Made by a program: the position numbers and the translations under genes. Under the pieces are notes generated by a model. It was not told the origin of the DNA. It did no database searches and saw nothing but the letters and a program-made list of their open reading frames with translations. Source: Paenibacillus guangzhouensis (GTDB taxonomy: Bacteria; Bacillota; Bacilli; Paenibacillales; Paenibacillaceae). Taken from it: a stretch of DNA of 64,000 nt. Location of the stretch: positions 1,116,001 to 1,180,000 of the forward strand of contig NZ_CP045293.1 in the NCBI RefSeq assembly GCF_009363075.1, given 5' to 3'. Position 1 is the first letter of the stretch; each line of letters starts with the position of its first letter. Below, in pieces: positions 46,126 through 54,450 of this stretch.

Positions 46126-47118
46126 TTGTCGATGATGCGCAAGAAACTATTTATGATCATTAGCAGCTTCATCATTTTTCTTTTACTTGCAGAGTGGACG
46201 GGGTATCGGGAGACGATCGCGGTATGGAGAGGCACACAGCCTACGACGAACGCTTTTGAATGGTTCAGAGCCGATGCTTCCGATGCACTCATGAAAAGGA
46301 TCATGCAGGAAGCCGACCAACGGCGGATAGCACCAATTGAGCCTCGCATTGATCGCGTATGGAAGCTGATTCCCGGATATAATGGGATTGAAGTTGATGT
46401 CGAGAAGACCTATCAGTTGAATCATGCCTCTGCCGATGGGGACCCAATCAAGTACGTCTACAAGGAAGTATCGCCAACGAAGAGCTTGGATGATTTGCCT
46501 GTGAATCCGATGTATCGGGGAAATCCCGAGAAGCCCATGGTGTCGTTAATGATCAATGTCGCTTGGGGCGATGAGTTTATCGTTCCGATGCTGGATACGC
46601 TTGATGCGGAAAAGGTGAAAGCGACTTTTTTCTTCGATGGAAAGTGGCTCGCTTCACATGTCGATATGGCGAAGGAAATCCAGCGGCGAGGACACCAACT
46701 TGAGAATCATGCTTATTCGCATAAAGATATGAGTAAATTAGGTGAGTATGAGGCAACGCAAGAAATTGCCAAGACGCAGAACTTGCTGAAGGAGAAACTT
46801 GGCGTCGAGAACAAGTGGTTTGCCCCGCCGTCAGGAGATTTTAATGCCGAAACCGTAAGAATCGCACATCGCTTAAATTTAAAAACGGTGTTATGGACGC
46901 TGGATACGGTTGATTGGAAGAAGCCGACACCAAGCTCTATCGTTGACAAAATTAGCCGTAAAGTGGAAGCGGGGTCGCTCATTCTCATGCATCCAACGTC
47001 TTCGTCGAGCGGCGCGCTCAAAGGGATGATCCGGGTTATCAAGCAGCGCGGCTACACGCTAGGGACGATTGATGAGATGGTATCGACCAAGCGCGTGGAG
47101 AAAGCGAAGGTTGAGTGA
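46126..47118 (+). CDS. ylxY: YlxY-type sporulation polysaccharide deacetylase family protein
   Basis: A NodB-fold protein with an N-terminal membrane anchor (about residues 5-22). Its length of about 330 residues, 'SLMINVAWGDEFIVPMLDTL', 'KATFFFDGKWLA' and 'LENHAYSHKDMSKLG' match the YlxY/TIGR02873 family. The H-x3-H metal motif is kept (HAYSH), but the usual T-F-D-D active-site motif reads I-N-V-A-W-G-D-E, so catalysis is doubtful. TTG 46126 (after GAGGGG) or ATG 46132 is the start; the longer frame from 46066 has no binding site. Confidence 0.85.
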   Translation: MSMMRKKLFMIISSFIIFLLLAEWTGYRETIAVWRGTQPTTNAFEWFRADASDALMKRIMQEADQRRIAPIEPRIDRVWKLIPGYNGIEVDVEKTYQLNHASADGDPIKYVYKEVSPTKSLDDLPVNPMYRGNPEKPMVSLMINVAWGDEFIVPMLDTLDAEKVKATFFFDGKWLASHVDMAKEIQRRGHQLENHAYSHKDMSKLGEYEATQEIAKTQNLLKEKLGVENKWFAPPSGDFNAETVRIAHRLNLKTVLWTLDTVDWKKPTPSSIVDKISRKVEAGSLILMHPTSSSSGALKGMIRVIKQRGYTLGTIDEMVSTKRVEKAKVE

Positions 47119-47239
47119 GCGTCAACTTTTTGGTACGATTAGGGGAGTCAGTTTTGCTCGGTGCATTGTTGAAATGAATAAAGACATAGGACATGATGCT
47201 TGGATTTTTATGAGGGATTAACTCACTCCAGCCGCTCTT

Positions 47240-47296
47240 GTCCGCCCTTTTCTTATGAAATGGGTTGTAGGTAGAAAAGGGCTCCCAAAGGCGGAC
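47240..47296 (+). promoter_or_regulatory. overlapping inverted repeats upstream of mlpA
   Basis: GCCCTTTTC (47244-47252) pairs perfectly with GAAAAGGGC (47274-47282), and GTCCGCC (47240-47246) with GGCGGAC (47290-47296). The two left arms share GCC, so the full pairings exclude each other. There is no T run, so a terminator is unlikely. The rest of the 276-base gap (47119-47394) shows no gene. Confidence 0.45.
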
Positions 47297-47394
47297 GTAA
47301 ACTCTTCCGTGATTTATTCCCTCACTATTCTCAGCTTCACGATGGCTTTATTAACTTCAAAGATTCACCGGACAAAACGTTGAGGAGGATTTAC

Positions 47395-48645
47395 ATGATC
47401 AAAACAACTTTAAGCAACGGCCTCCGCGTCGTCATGGAGCAAATTCCTACCTTCCGTTCGGTCTCCTTCGGCATCTGGGTTCGCACAGGCTCCCGGAACG
47501 AGCACGAAGAGAACAATGGAATTTCGCACTTTATAGAACATATGCTCTTCAAAGGGACGGATCGTTACACCGCGAAGGAGATTGCAGAGACATTCGATGC
47601 GATTGGCGGCAATGTTAATGCGTTTACGTCGAAGGAATATACATGCTATTACGCGAAGGTGCTGGATGAGCATTTACCGATTGCGGTTGATGTTCTGGCA
47701 GATATGTTCTTTGCCTCGAAATTCGATAGCGAAGACATGGATAAAGAGAAGAATGTCATTCTTGAAGAGATTGCGATGTACGAAGATACACCAGATGATA
47801 TGGTGCATGATTCGGTATCGCGCGCAGCGCTGGGTAATCATCCACTATCCTATTCCATACTCGGAATAGAAGAGCGGCTCAAAGCTATGACTTCCGATGA
47901 TCTTCGCCAGTATATGCAAGAGCATTATACAATCGAGAATACGGTGATCAGTGTCGCGGGGAACATTAATGATCAGACGCTTGCCCTTTTAGAGAAGCAT
48001 TTTGGAAAATTCAATATCCATGGGAAGGCACAGCAGCTTGCTGCGCCGGATTTTGACGGGCAAGTGATCTATCATAAGAAGAAAACAGAACAGAACCATA
48101 TCTGTATCTCGATGCCAGGCTGTTCCAGCTCCGATCCGCGATTATACGGGATGGTCATTCTGAACAATGCGATCGGTGGCGGCATGAGCTCGCGTCTTTT
48201 CCAAGAGATCCGGGAGAAGCGGGGCCTCGCTTATTCGGTTTACTCCTATCATAGCTCTTACGTTGACACAGGTTTGTTCACGATCTATGCTGGTACAGCT
48301 CCGAAGCAAACGAAGGAAGTTCTAGATCTAACGATGGAAGTCATGAACGAAGTTGTGGCGAATGGATTGACAGAATCTGAATTTTCCAAAGGCAAGGAAC
48401 AGTTGAAAGGAAGCCTGATTCTGAGCTTGGAGAGTACGTCGAGTCGTATGAATCGCCTAGGCAAAAATGAATTGATGTTAGGCAGACACTTTACATTAGA
48501 TGAAATGATTGAACGTATTGAAGCGGTTACGATGCAGGATATGGAGTCGCTGCTTCAGCAAATGGTCGCTGTGCCTTTCGCTGTTGCGATGGTAGGCAGC
48601 TCGGATAAGGCGCTGAACCAAATCGAACGTCAATTGAAGAATTAA
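47395..48645 (+). CDS. mlpA: M16 family zinc peptidase MlpA (YmxG)
   Basis: 416 residues of the mitochondrial processing peptidase-like family. The inverted zinc motif HxxEH is in 'ISHFIEHMLFKGT', and the downstream Glu lies in 'NVILEEIAMYED'. 'SRLFQEIREKRGLAYSVYSY' is the typical second-half motif. The frame opens at TTG 47380, but GAGGAGG lies inside it; ATG 47395 is used. The B. subtilis homologue (ymxG) sits at the same place after ylxY. Confidence 0.94.
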   Translation: MIKTTLSNGLRVVMEQIPTFRSVSFGIWVRTGSRNEHEENNGISHFIEHMLFKGTDRYTAKEIAETFDAIGGNVNAFTSKEYTCYYAKVLDEHLPIAVDVLADMFFASKFDSEDMDKEKNVILEEIAMYEDTPDDMVHDSVSRAALGNHPLSYSILGIEERLKAMTSDDLRQYMQEHYTIENTVISVAGNINDQTLALLEKHFGKFNIHGKAQQLAAPDFDGQVIYHKKKTEQNHICISMPGCSSSDPRLYGMVILNNAIGGGMSSRLFQEIREKRGLAYSVYSYHSSYVDTGLFTIYAGTAPKQTKEVLDLTMEVMNEVVANGLTESEFSKGKEQLKGSLILSLESTSSRMNRLGKNELMLGRHFTLDEMIERIEAVTMQDMESLLQQMVAVPFAVAMVGSSDKALNQIERQLKN

Positions 48646-48677
48646 TAGGCTTGATGATGTAACGGAGGGGAAAAGAA

Positions 48678-49127
48678 TTGATTTATGATGTAGAAATTAA
48701 ACAGCTTCCAGGTAATGAAGATGTATCCTTGCCTGCGAAAATGTCGGAGTTAGCAGCGGGATTTGACTTATATGCAGCGGTTACGGAACCTCTTGTGATT
48801 GCACCAGGACAGCGTGTACTTGTTCCAACAGGCTTTGCTATGGCGATGTCTGCACAGCTCGAAGCGCAAATCAGGCCGCGCAGTGGTCTGGCGTTCAAGC
48901 ATGGCATCACATGCCTTAATACACCGGGAACGATCGATGCGGATTACCGCGGCGAGGTGAAGGTCCTGCTTGTTAATCTGGGTCAGGAACCTTTTACGAT
49001 TGAACGGCATGAACGAATTGCGCAAATGGTTATTCAAGAAGTACCGCAGGTTCGCTTGGTTCAGGTGGAATCACTCTCCGAGACAGTTCGGGGCGCGGGT
49101 GGATTTGGCCATACAGGAACGAAGTAA
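48678..49127 (+). CDS. dut: dUTP diphosphatase
   Basis: Trimeric dUTPase that hydrolyses dUTP to dUMP. The five motifs are visible: 'AAGFDLYA', '[12 protein letters not shown]', '[14 protein letters not shown]', 'ERIAQMVI' and the C-terminal P-loop-like 'GAGGFGHTG'. 149 residues. It starts with TTG, 7 nt after GGAGGGG. It forms a short unit with mlpA and ends at a terminator. Confidence 0.96.
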   Translation: MIYDVEIKQLPGNEDVSLPAKMSELAAGFDLYAAVTEPLVIAPGQRVLVPTGFAMAMSAQLEAQIRPRSGLAFKHGITCLNTPGTIDADYRGEVKVLLVNLGQEPFTIERHERIAQMVIQEVPQVRLVQVESLSETVRGAGGFGHTGTK

Positions 49128-49136
49128 GATTCAAAT

Positions 49137-49172
49137 GCCGATTTCTCGATAATGGAGAGATCGGCTTTTTTT
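49137..49172 (+). terminator. intrinsic terminator after dut
   Basis: GCCGATTTCTC (49137-49147) with GAGAGATCGGC (49155-49165), 11 bp with one G-U, 7-nt loop, followed by seven Ts. Confidence 0.9.
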
Positions 49173-49248
49173 AGCGATTAGAGCCCCATCCATCGGAACT
49201 GACATAACTTGAATGGCATGCGTCACATTGTCGAGTCATTTCATGTGC

Positions 49249-49275
49249 ACCCTTTCTAGGCACAGGCATACTATA
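49249..49275 (+). promoter_or_regulatory. candidate sigma-K promoter of dpaAB
   Basis: GC-AC core with AC at 49249-49250, 16-nt spacer, then CATACTATA (49267-49275), matching the sigma-K pattern AC-N16-CATANNNTA. The B. subtilis spoVF (dpaAB) operon is transcribed by sigma-K, which supports the reading. The start site would fall about 30 nt before dpaA. Confidence 0.65.
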
Positions 49276-49313
49276 TTTTATACATCAGTGGTGTCTAAGG
49301 AGTGAACAGCAAA

Positions 49314-50213
49314 ATGCTTACAGGCGTTCAAGTTGTCTTTATTGGCGGAGATGCGCGGCAATTGGAAATCATCCGCCAGCTGGCAGAGCTCGACGCTTCC
49401 GTCACAATCGTTGGTTTTGATCAATTACAGAACTCTTTTCACGGTGTGGTAAGGTCAGGGCTTAACGACTCATTGTTTGAGACGACAGATGCGCTAATAC
49501 TGCCTGCTGTTGGTACAGATGATCAAGGAATGATCAATGCGATATTTACTTCGGAAGAACTGAAGCTTACGGAACAACAAGTAGCGCTGCTGCCCAAATC
49601 AAGCTGTGTCTATACGGGGATGGCAAAGCCTTACTTGCGAGAAATCTGCGCAAAACATCAGATTAAGCTCGTTGAATTATTCGATCGCGATGATGTTGCC
49701 ATTTATAACTCGATTCCTACAGCGGAAGGTGCGCTGATGATGGCGATCCAGAATACGGATATTACGATTCATGGGTCGCAATGCGTCGTGCTCGGACTTG
49801 GTAGAACAGGGTTTACGATGGCACGTTCGCTTCAGGCATTAGGGGCCAAAGTAAAGATGGGGGTAAGGCGGAGCGAGCACTTCGCAAGAGCGTTCGAGCT
49901 AGGCTTCGAGCCCTTCTATATCAAGGATTTGGCGGCTCAGGTTGCCAACATCGACTTGCTTTTTAATACGATTCCGACTATGATAGTCACAGCACAAATT
50001 ATTGCGAATATTCCCAATCGGGCGGTTATTATTGACCTTGCTTCAAGCCCTGGCGGCACCGATTTTCGCTTCGCTGAGAAGCGTGGTGTCAAGGCGTTGT
50101 TAGCACCCGGTTTACCCGGTATTGTAGCTCCTAAGACTGCTGGACGTATTATGGCGGGCATTCTGAATCAGTTGATTGCAGAACAGGTGCAAGAACGGGG
50201 GAATGGGGCATGA
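49314..50213 (+). CDS. dpaA: dipicolinate synthase subunit A
   Basis: With DpaB it oxidises dihydrodipicolinate to dipicolinic acid in the mother cell. N-terminal 'MLTGVQVVFIGGDARQLEII' equals the SpoVFA start; the second half is a Rossmann fold ('VVLGLGRTGFTMARSL'). The frame opens at GTG 49302, which overlaps the AAGGAG site, so ATG 49314 is used (299 residues). It overlaps dpaB by ATGA. Confidence 0.95.
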   Translation: MLTGVQVVFIGGDARQLEIIRQLAELDASVTIVGFDQLQNSFHGVVRSGLNDSLFETTDALILPAVGTDDQGMINAIFTSEELKLTEQQVALLPKSSCVYTGMAKPYLREICAKHQIKLVELFDRDDVAIYNSIPTAEGALMMAIQNTDITIHGSQCVVLGLGRTGFTMARSLQALGAKVKMGVRRSEHFARAFELGFEPFYIKDLAAQVANIDLLFNTIPTMIVTAQIIANIPNRAVIIDLASSPGGTDFRFAEKRGVKALLAPGLPGIVAPKTAGRIMAGILNQLIAEQVQERGNGA

Positions 50214-50806
50214 ATTGGCAAGGGAAAACGGTAGGCTATGCTTTAAGTGGATCACATTGTACGTTTGCAGAAGTGATGCCGCAAATTCAGAGATTTATAG
50301 ACTTGGGTGCGAGCGTTGTTCCGATTGTGACGAATACAATTATGACGACAGACACCCGTTTTGGCACATCGGACAATTGGCAGAAACAATTGAAAGACAT
50401 TACGGGGAATGATATTATTTCTACAATTGTTGAGGCTGAACCGCTTGGACCGTCGAAACTGCTTGATGTTGTTGTGATTGCGCCATGTACAGGGAATACG
50501 ACAAGCAAACTAGCAAATGCTCAGACGGACAGCGCGGTATTGATGGCAGCCAAAGCTCAGATGCGGAATCAGAAGCCAGTTGTCCTCGCGATTTCAACGA
50601 ATGATGGTCTCGGATTGAATGCGGCGAATATTGCAAAGCTGATCAATGCGAAGAACATCTATTTCGTGCCGTTTGGTCAAGACAATCCACAGCAGAAGCC
50701 GAATTCTCTCGTTGCTAGAATGGATTTGATTGTGGAAGCTTGTGAAGCTGCGATCGAAGGTAGACAACTGCAACCGATGATTATTGAACGCTTTAACTAT
50801 GTATAA
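50210..50806 (+). CDS. dpaB: dipicolinate synthase subunit B
   Basis: Flavoprotein-like subunit of dipicolinate synthase, 198 residues. 'MNWQGKTVGYALSGSHCTFA' and 'DVVVIAPCTGNTTSKLANAQ' are typical of SpoVFB and of the Dfp-type flavin-binding fold. Translation is coupled to dpaA through ATGA. Confidence 0.95.
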   Translation: MNWQGKTVGYALSGSHCTFAEVMPQIQRFIDLGASVVPIVTNTIMTTDTRFGTSDNWQKQLKDITGNDIISTIVEAEPLGPSKLLDVVVIAPCTGNTTSKLANAQTDSAVLMAAKAQMRNQKPVVLAISTNDGLGLNAANIAKLINAKNIYFVPFGQDNPQQKPNSLVARMDLIVEACEAAIEGRQLQPMIIERFNYV

Positions 50807-50807
50807 G

Positions 50808-50856
50808 TTAGCAGATACGGTCAATCAAACCGTAATAAGTTAATAGATGTTGCTAA
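50808..50856 (+). promoter_or_regulatory. nested stem-loop before asd
   Basis: Inner TACGGT (50816-50821) with ACCGTA (50829-50834), loop of 7; outer TTAGCA (50808-50813) with TGCTAA (50851-50856). The outer right arm touches the AAGGGGAG binding site of asd, so the fold could modulate its translation. There is no T run. Confidence 0.4.
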
Positions 50857-50871
50857 GGGGAGAGCTGCCAG

Positions 50872-51909
50872 ATGTCGAATCAGAAGTTATTTAACGTTGC
50901 CGTCGTTGGCGCAACAGGAGCTGTAGGGGAACAAATACTTGGACTGCTTGAAAAGAGAAACTTCCCCATTAATCAATTAAAATTGTTATCTTCTGCTCGT
51001 TCAGCGGGTACGAAGATTACATTTAAAGGGCAAGACATTACGGTAGAAGAAGCAAAACCTGAAAGTTTCGAAGGCGTAGAAATCGCACTATTTAGTGCGG
51101 GTGGTGATGTAAGTAAGGCACTTGCTCCTGCAGCGGCAGAGCGCGGAGCGATCTGTATCGATAATACGAATGCATTCCGTATGGATCCAGATACACCGCT
51201 GGTTGTGCCTGAAGTGAATATCGAGGCGATTAATGATCATAGAGGCATTATTGCCAATCCGAACTGTTCAACCATCCAAATGGTTGCTGCACTTAAGCCG
51301 CTTCAAGATCGTTATGGCATTGCTCGGATTATCGTATCGACGTATCAAGCAGTATCTGGAGCGGGCGCTCGAGCAATTGATGAGATGATTCGTCAATCGA
51401 GTGAAATCCTTGCTGGTCGTGAAGTCGAACCACAGATCTTGCCAGTTGGCGCATTGCCGGTGAAGCATCAAATCGCATTCAATGCGATTCCGCAAATCGA
51501 TAAATTCCAAGACAATGGTTATACACTGGAAGAAATGAAGATGGTTCGCGAGACGAAGAAAATTATGGGTGACGAATCGATCGAAGTAACGGCTACTTGT
51601 GTTCGTATCCCAGTCGTATATGGGCATTCCGAATCTATTTATGTCGAGCTTAAGAATGATTATGAATTGGAAGACGTAAAAAAATTATTGGAGAATGCAC
51701 CGGGGATTACACTTGTGGATGACCCTGCGAATCAACAATATCCGTTAGCAACTGAAGCAGCAGGTAAACCGGACGTGTTCGTTGGCCGCTTGCGTCGTGA
51801 TCTTGGTCATACACGTGGATTAAACATGTGGGTTGTGTCTGACAACCTGATGAAGGGCGCGGCGTGGAATGCAGTGCAAATCGCTGAGTATATCGCCATC
51901 GAACAATAA
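50872..51909 (+). CDS. asd: aspartate-semialdehyde dehydrogenase
   Basis: Reduces aspartyl phosphate to aspartate semialdehyde for lysine, DPA, methionine and threonine synthesis. 'VVGATGAVGEQIL' binds NADP, the catalytic Cys is in 'ANPNCSTIQMV', and 'SGAGARAIDEM' follows. 345 residues. The order dpaAB-asd-dapG-dapA matches B. subtilis and links lysine precursors to DPA. Confidence 0.97.
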   Translation: MSNQKLFNVAVVGATGAVGEQILGLLEKRNFPINQLKLLSSARSAGTKITFKGQDITVEEAKPESFEGVEIALFSAGGDVSKALAPAAAERGAICIDNTNAFRMDPDTPLVVPEVNIEAINDHRGIIANPNCSTIQMVAALKPLQDRYGIARIIVSTYQAVSGAGARAIDEMIRQSSEILAGREVEPQILPVGALPVKHQIAFNAIPQIDKFQDNGYTLEEMKMVRETKKIMGDESIEVTATCVRIPVVYGHSESIYVELKNDYELEDVKKLLENAPGITLVDDPANQQYPLATEAAGKPDVFVGRLRRDLGHTRGLNMWVVSDNLMKGAAWNAVQIAEYIAIEQ

Positions 51910-51960
51910 TCCGCATATACTGTGTTATCAACTGTCTTAAATGGATTTGGGGGAATTGCA

Positions 51961-53178
51961 ATGCGCATCTTAGTACAAAAATTCGGGGGCACTTCCTTAT
52001 CATCGTCCCTTGCGAGGGAACATGTTATAGGTCATATACGTCGTGAACTGGCACAGGGGTATCACCTGGTTGTCGTTGTATCGGCGATGGGTAGAAAAGG
52101 GGATCCGTATGCAACGGATACCCTTTTAGACTGGATACATCAAAATGGAAACAAGCTGCCGGCTCGGGAGAAGGACCTTCTCATGTGCTGTGGAGAGATC
52201 ATTTCTGCAGCAACGCTATGCAGTATACTTAACGAACAAGAGATTCCTGCTGTAGCCTTAACAGGATCTCAAGCTGGATTCGTCACGGATTCGCAATTCG
52301 GGAATGCTCGTATTCTTGAAGTACGTCCGAATCGGGTCCTTGAGCTGTTGAAGGAGAATAAGGTCGTGATCGTGACTGGCTTCCAAGGACAGACGGAATC
52401 GGGTGACTTTACGACGCTTGGACGCGGTGGCAGTGATACCTCGGCTACAGCACTCGGGGCAGCTCTGCATGCTGAAATGGTTGATATTTATACCGATGTG
52501 AACGGGATTCTGACGGCAGACCCGCGTCTAGTGGAAGATGCCAAACCTCTAACCGTCGTTAGCTATGCTGAAATTTGCAACATGGCTCATCATGGCGCGA
52601 AAGTGATTCATCCGCGTGCGGTTGAAATTGCGATGCAAGCACAAGTGCCTGTGCGAGTACGCTCGACTTTCTCGGAAGAAGAGGGGACCCTAGTTACACA
52701 CCCTGATAGCTTTAACGACCATTCACAAGGCATCGTGGATCGCTTTGTGACAGGTATTGCATATGTGGCGAATGTCACTCAAATTACAGTGGAGTCGCAC
52801 GGGGGACCGATCGATCTTCAACTTCAAGTATTTAAAGCGATGGCGCAGCACCATATTAGCGTAGATTTCATTAACGTCACGCCATCTGGCGCCGTATATA
52901 CGGTATTTGATGATGCCGCAGAACGCGCGATTTCCGTACTATATGAAATGGGCTTCGAACCGAAGACATTAAAGGGTTGTGCCAAAGTATCGGTTATTGG
53001 CGGCGGTATGAACGGTGTACCGGGAATCATGGCACATATCGTTGAGGCGCTTACGGAGCAAGAAATTCAAATTCTGCAATCTGCGGACTCCAACACGACG
53101 ATTTGGGTGCTCGTCCGTAATGAAGATATGGTTCGAGCTTTAAGAGCATTGCACACGAAATTCGAACTGCATCTATAG
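51961..53178 (+). CDS. dapG: aspartate kinase DapG-type
   Basis: First step of the aspartate pathway. 'ILVQKFGGTSLSSS', 'VVVSAMGRKGDPYATDT', 'GRGGSDTSATALGAALHAE' and two C-terminal ACT domains. The B. subtilis homologue DapG is the aspartokinase I inhibited by meso-diaminopimelate; that regulation is presumed here. The frame opens at ATG 51922, but GGGGGAA at about 51949 fits ATG 51961 (405 residues). Confidence 0.95.
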   Translation: MRILVQKFGGTSLSSSLAREHVIGHIRRELAQGYHLVVVVSAMGRKGDPYATDTLLDWIHQNGNKLPAREKDLLMCCGEIISAATLCSILNEQEIPAVALTGSQAGFVTDSQFGNARILEVRPNRVLELLKENKVVIVTGFQGQTESGDFTTLGRGGSDTSATALGAALHAEMVDIYTDVNGILTADPRLVEDAKPLTVVSYAEICNMAHHGAKVIHPRAVEIAMQAQVPVRVRSTFSEEEGTLVTHPDSFNDHSQGIVDRFVTGIAYVANVTQITVESHGGPIDLQLQVFKAMAQHHISVDFINVTPSGAVYTVFDDAAERAISVLYEMGFEPKTLKGCAKVSVIGGGMNGVPGIMAHIVEALTEQEIQILQSADSNTTIWVLVRNEDMVRALRALHTKFELHL

Positions 53179-53252
53179 ACCGGTTATCAATAATCCCTTA
53201 CAATGATGTTTACTATAAGTGTGTGATTTTTTGAGCAACCTCGATAACTGGT
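53179..53252 (+). promoter_or_regulatory. inverted repeat flanking the dapA leader
   Basis: ACCGGTTATC (53179-53188) can pair with GATAACTGGT (53243-53252), 10 bp with one G-U. The right arm ends directly before the AAGGAGGGG binding site of dapA. The loop is about 54 nt. Possible control of dapA translation or readthrough from dapG; no lysine riboswitch is recognisable. Confidence 0.4.
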
Positions 53253-53267
53253 TAAGGAGGGGACAAC

Positions 53268-54134
53268 GTGGATTTTGGCAGACTTATTACAGCGATGGTA
53301 ACCCCGTTCGATGAACAGCAGGAAATTGACTGGGGTCAGACCGCTAAATTAATCGATTATTTGATTGAAGAACAACGCAGTGACAGTCTCGTGGTGTGTG
53401 GTACAACGGGGGAATCTCCAACGTTATCCGACGATGAGAAGCTTGCGTTATTTCGATTTGCAGTGAAGCAAGCAAACGGACGTGCGAAGATCATTGCTGG
53501 CACAGGCAGTAATGATACCCGTCATTCGGTGCACTTGACAAAACTTGCTGAAGAAGCAGGAGTAGATGGTATTCTTGCCGTGACACCTTATTACAACAAG
53601 CCAAGTCAAGAAGGTTTATACCAGCATTTTAAGGCGATGGCGGAAGCGACCAATCTGCCTGTATTACTCTATAACATTCCAGGACGCAGTGTGATTAATC
53701 TGAGTGTCGAGACAACTTTAAGACTCGCACAAATCCCGAATATTGTGGGTACCAAGGATTGCGCGAATCTTGAACAATTGACGGTCATTGCGACAGCAGC
53801 ACCGGCTCATTTTAAGGTCTATTCCGGTGATGATTCGATGACGCTGGCGACGCTTGCCATTGGTGGGTACGGGATTGTAAGTGTATCCAGTCATATCATT
53901 GGTTCGACGATGAAATCGATGATCGACGCTTTTTTGCAAGGGGATGTGAAGCGGGCAGCTGAGCTGCATCAACAGAGCTTCCCGATCTTTAAGGGACTTT
54001 TTGAATGCCCGAATCCTGTTGCAGTGAAATATGCGTTAGGACTTCGTGGACTTTCTGTTGGTGGTGTTCGCTTACCGCTCGTGGTTCCTTCAGAATCTGA
54101 GGCATTATTTATACGAAATTTATTGAGTCTTTAA
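53268..54134 (+). CDS. dapA: 4-hydroxy-tetrahydrodipicolinate synthase
   Basis: Condenses pyruvate with aspartate semialdehyde at the branch point to lysine, DAP and DPA. TIM barrel with 'CGTTGESPTL', the catalytic Tyr in 'TPYYNKPSQEG' and the Schiff-base Lys in 'NIVGTKDCAN'. 288 residues, GTG start after AAGGAGGGG. It ends at a strong terminator. Confidence 0.97.
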   Translation: MDFGRLITAMVTPFDEQQEIDWGQTAKLIDYLIEEQRSDSLVVCGTTGESPTLSDDEKLALFRFAVKQANGRAKIIAGTGSNDTRHSVHLTKLAEEAGVDGILAVTPYYNKPSQEGLYQHFKAMAEATNLPVLLYNIPGRSVINLSVETTLRLAQIPNIVGTKDCANLEQLTVIATAAPAHFKVYSGDDSMTLATLAIGGYGIVSVSSHIIGSTMKSMIDAFLQGDVKRAAELHQQSFPIFKGLFECPNPVAVKYALGLRGLSVGGVRLPLVVPSESEALFIRNLLSL

Positions 54135-54156
54135 CATCATAAAGTGCACAACCAAG

Positions 54157-54187
54157 CCGATGCGAGCCATATCGCATCGGTTTTTTT
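54157..54187 (+). terminator. intrinsic terminator after dapA
   Basis: CCGATGCGA (54157-54165) with TCGCATCGG (54172-54180), perfect 9 bp, 6-nt loop, then seven Ts. Confidence 0.93.
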
Positions 54188-54220
54188 GTTTGAGGGAAAA
54201 TACGCGTAACAATGTGTGAC

Positions 54221-54250
54221 TTGTGTTTTCCTAAATTAATCATGTATAAT
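54221..54250 (+). promoter_or_regulatory. sigma-A-like promoter of the RNase J gene
   Basis: TTGTGT (54221-54226), 18-nt spacer, TATAAT (54245-54250). The -10 is perfect and the -35 is poor. It predicts a long leader of about 195 nt before the gene, within the 316-base gap 54135-54450. Confidence 0.6.
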
Positions 54251-54350
54251 GATAAAAAGTGACTGGGTGCGGTATTTTTTAGAAAACGCTTATTGTCTTC
54301 AGTGACACGGAATCGTTTTCTTTTGGTAAGTTTTACTTTTGGATTTTGTC

Positions 54351-54429
54351 CGGATAAGAGAATATGTTATCGGATGATCTTCGGATGATTATGGAAAGTT
54401 GTTCCGAAGGGTTAATTTCCTGCGGATAA
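54351..54429 (+). repeat. four CGGATRA repeats in the RNase J leader
   Basis: CGGATAA at 54351-54357, CGGATGA at 54371-54377, CGGATGA at 54382-54388 and CGGATAA at 54423-54429. A CTTCGGA/TCCGAAG stem (from about 54379 to 54409) overlaps the third copy. All lie in the untranslated leader. They could be RNA-binding or autoregulatory sites (inference). Confidence 0.5.
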
Positions 54430-54450
54430 TTATAGGAGGGTTAGATTCAC

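Noticed and set aside
53179-53267. Lysine riboswitch before dapA
   Set aside because: Too short (89 nt) and without the conserved five-helix core; only a simple inverted repeat is present.
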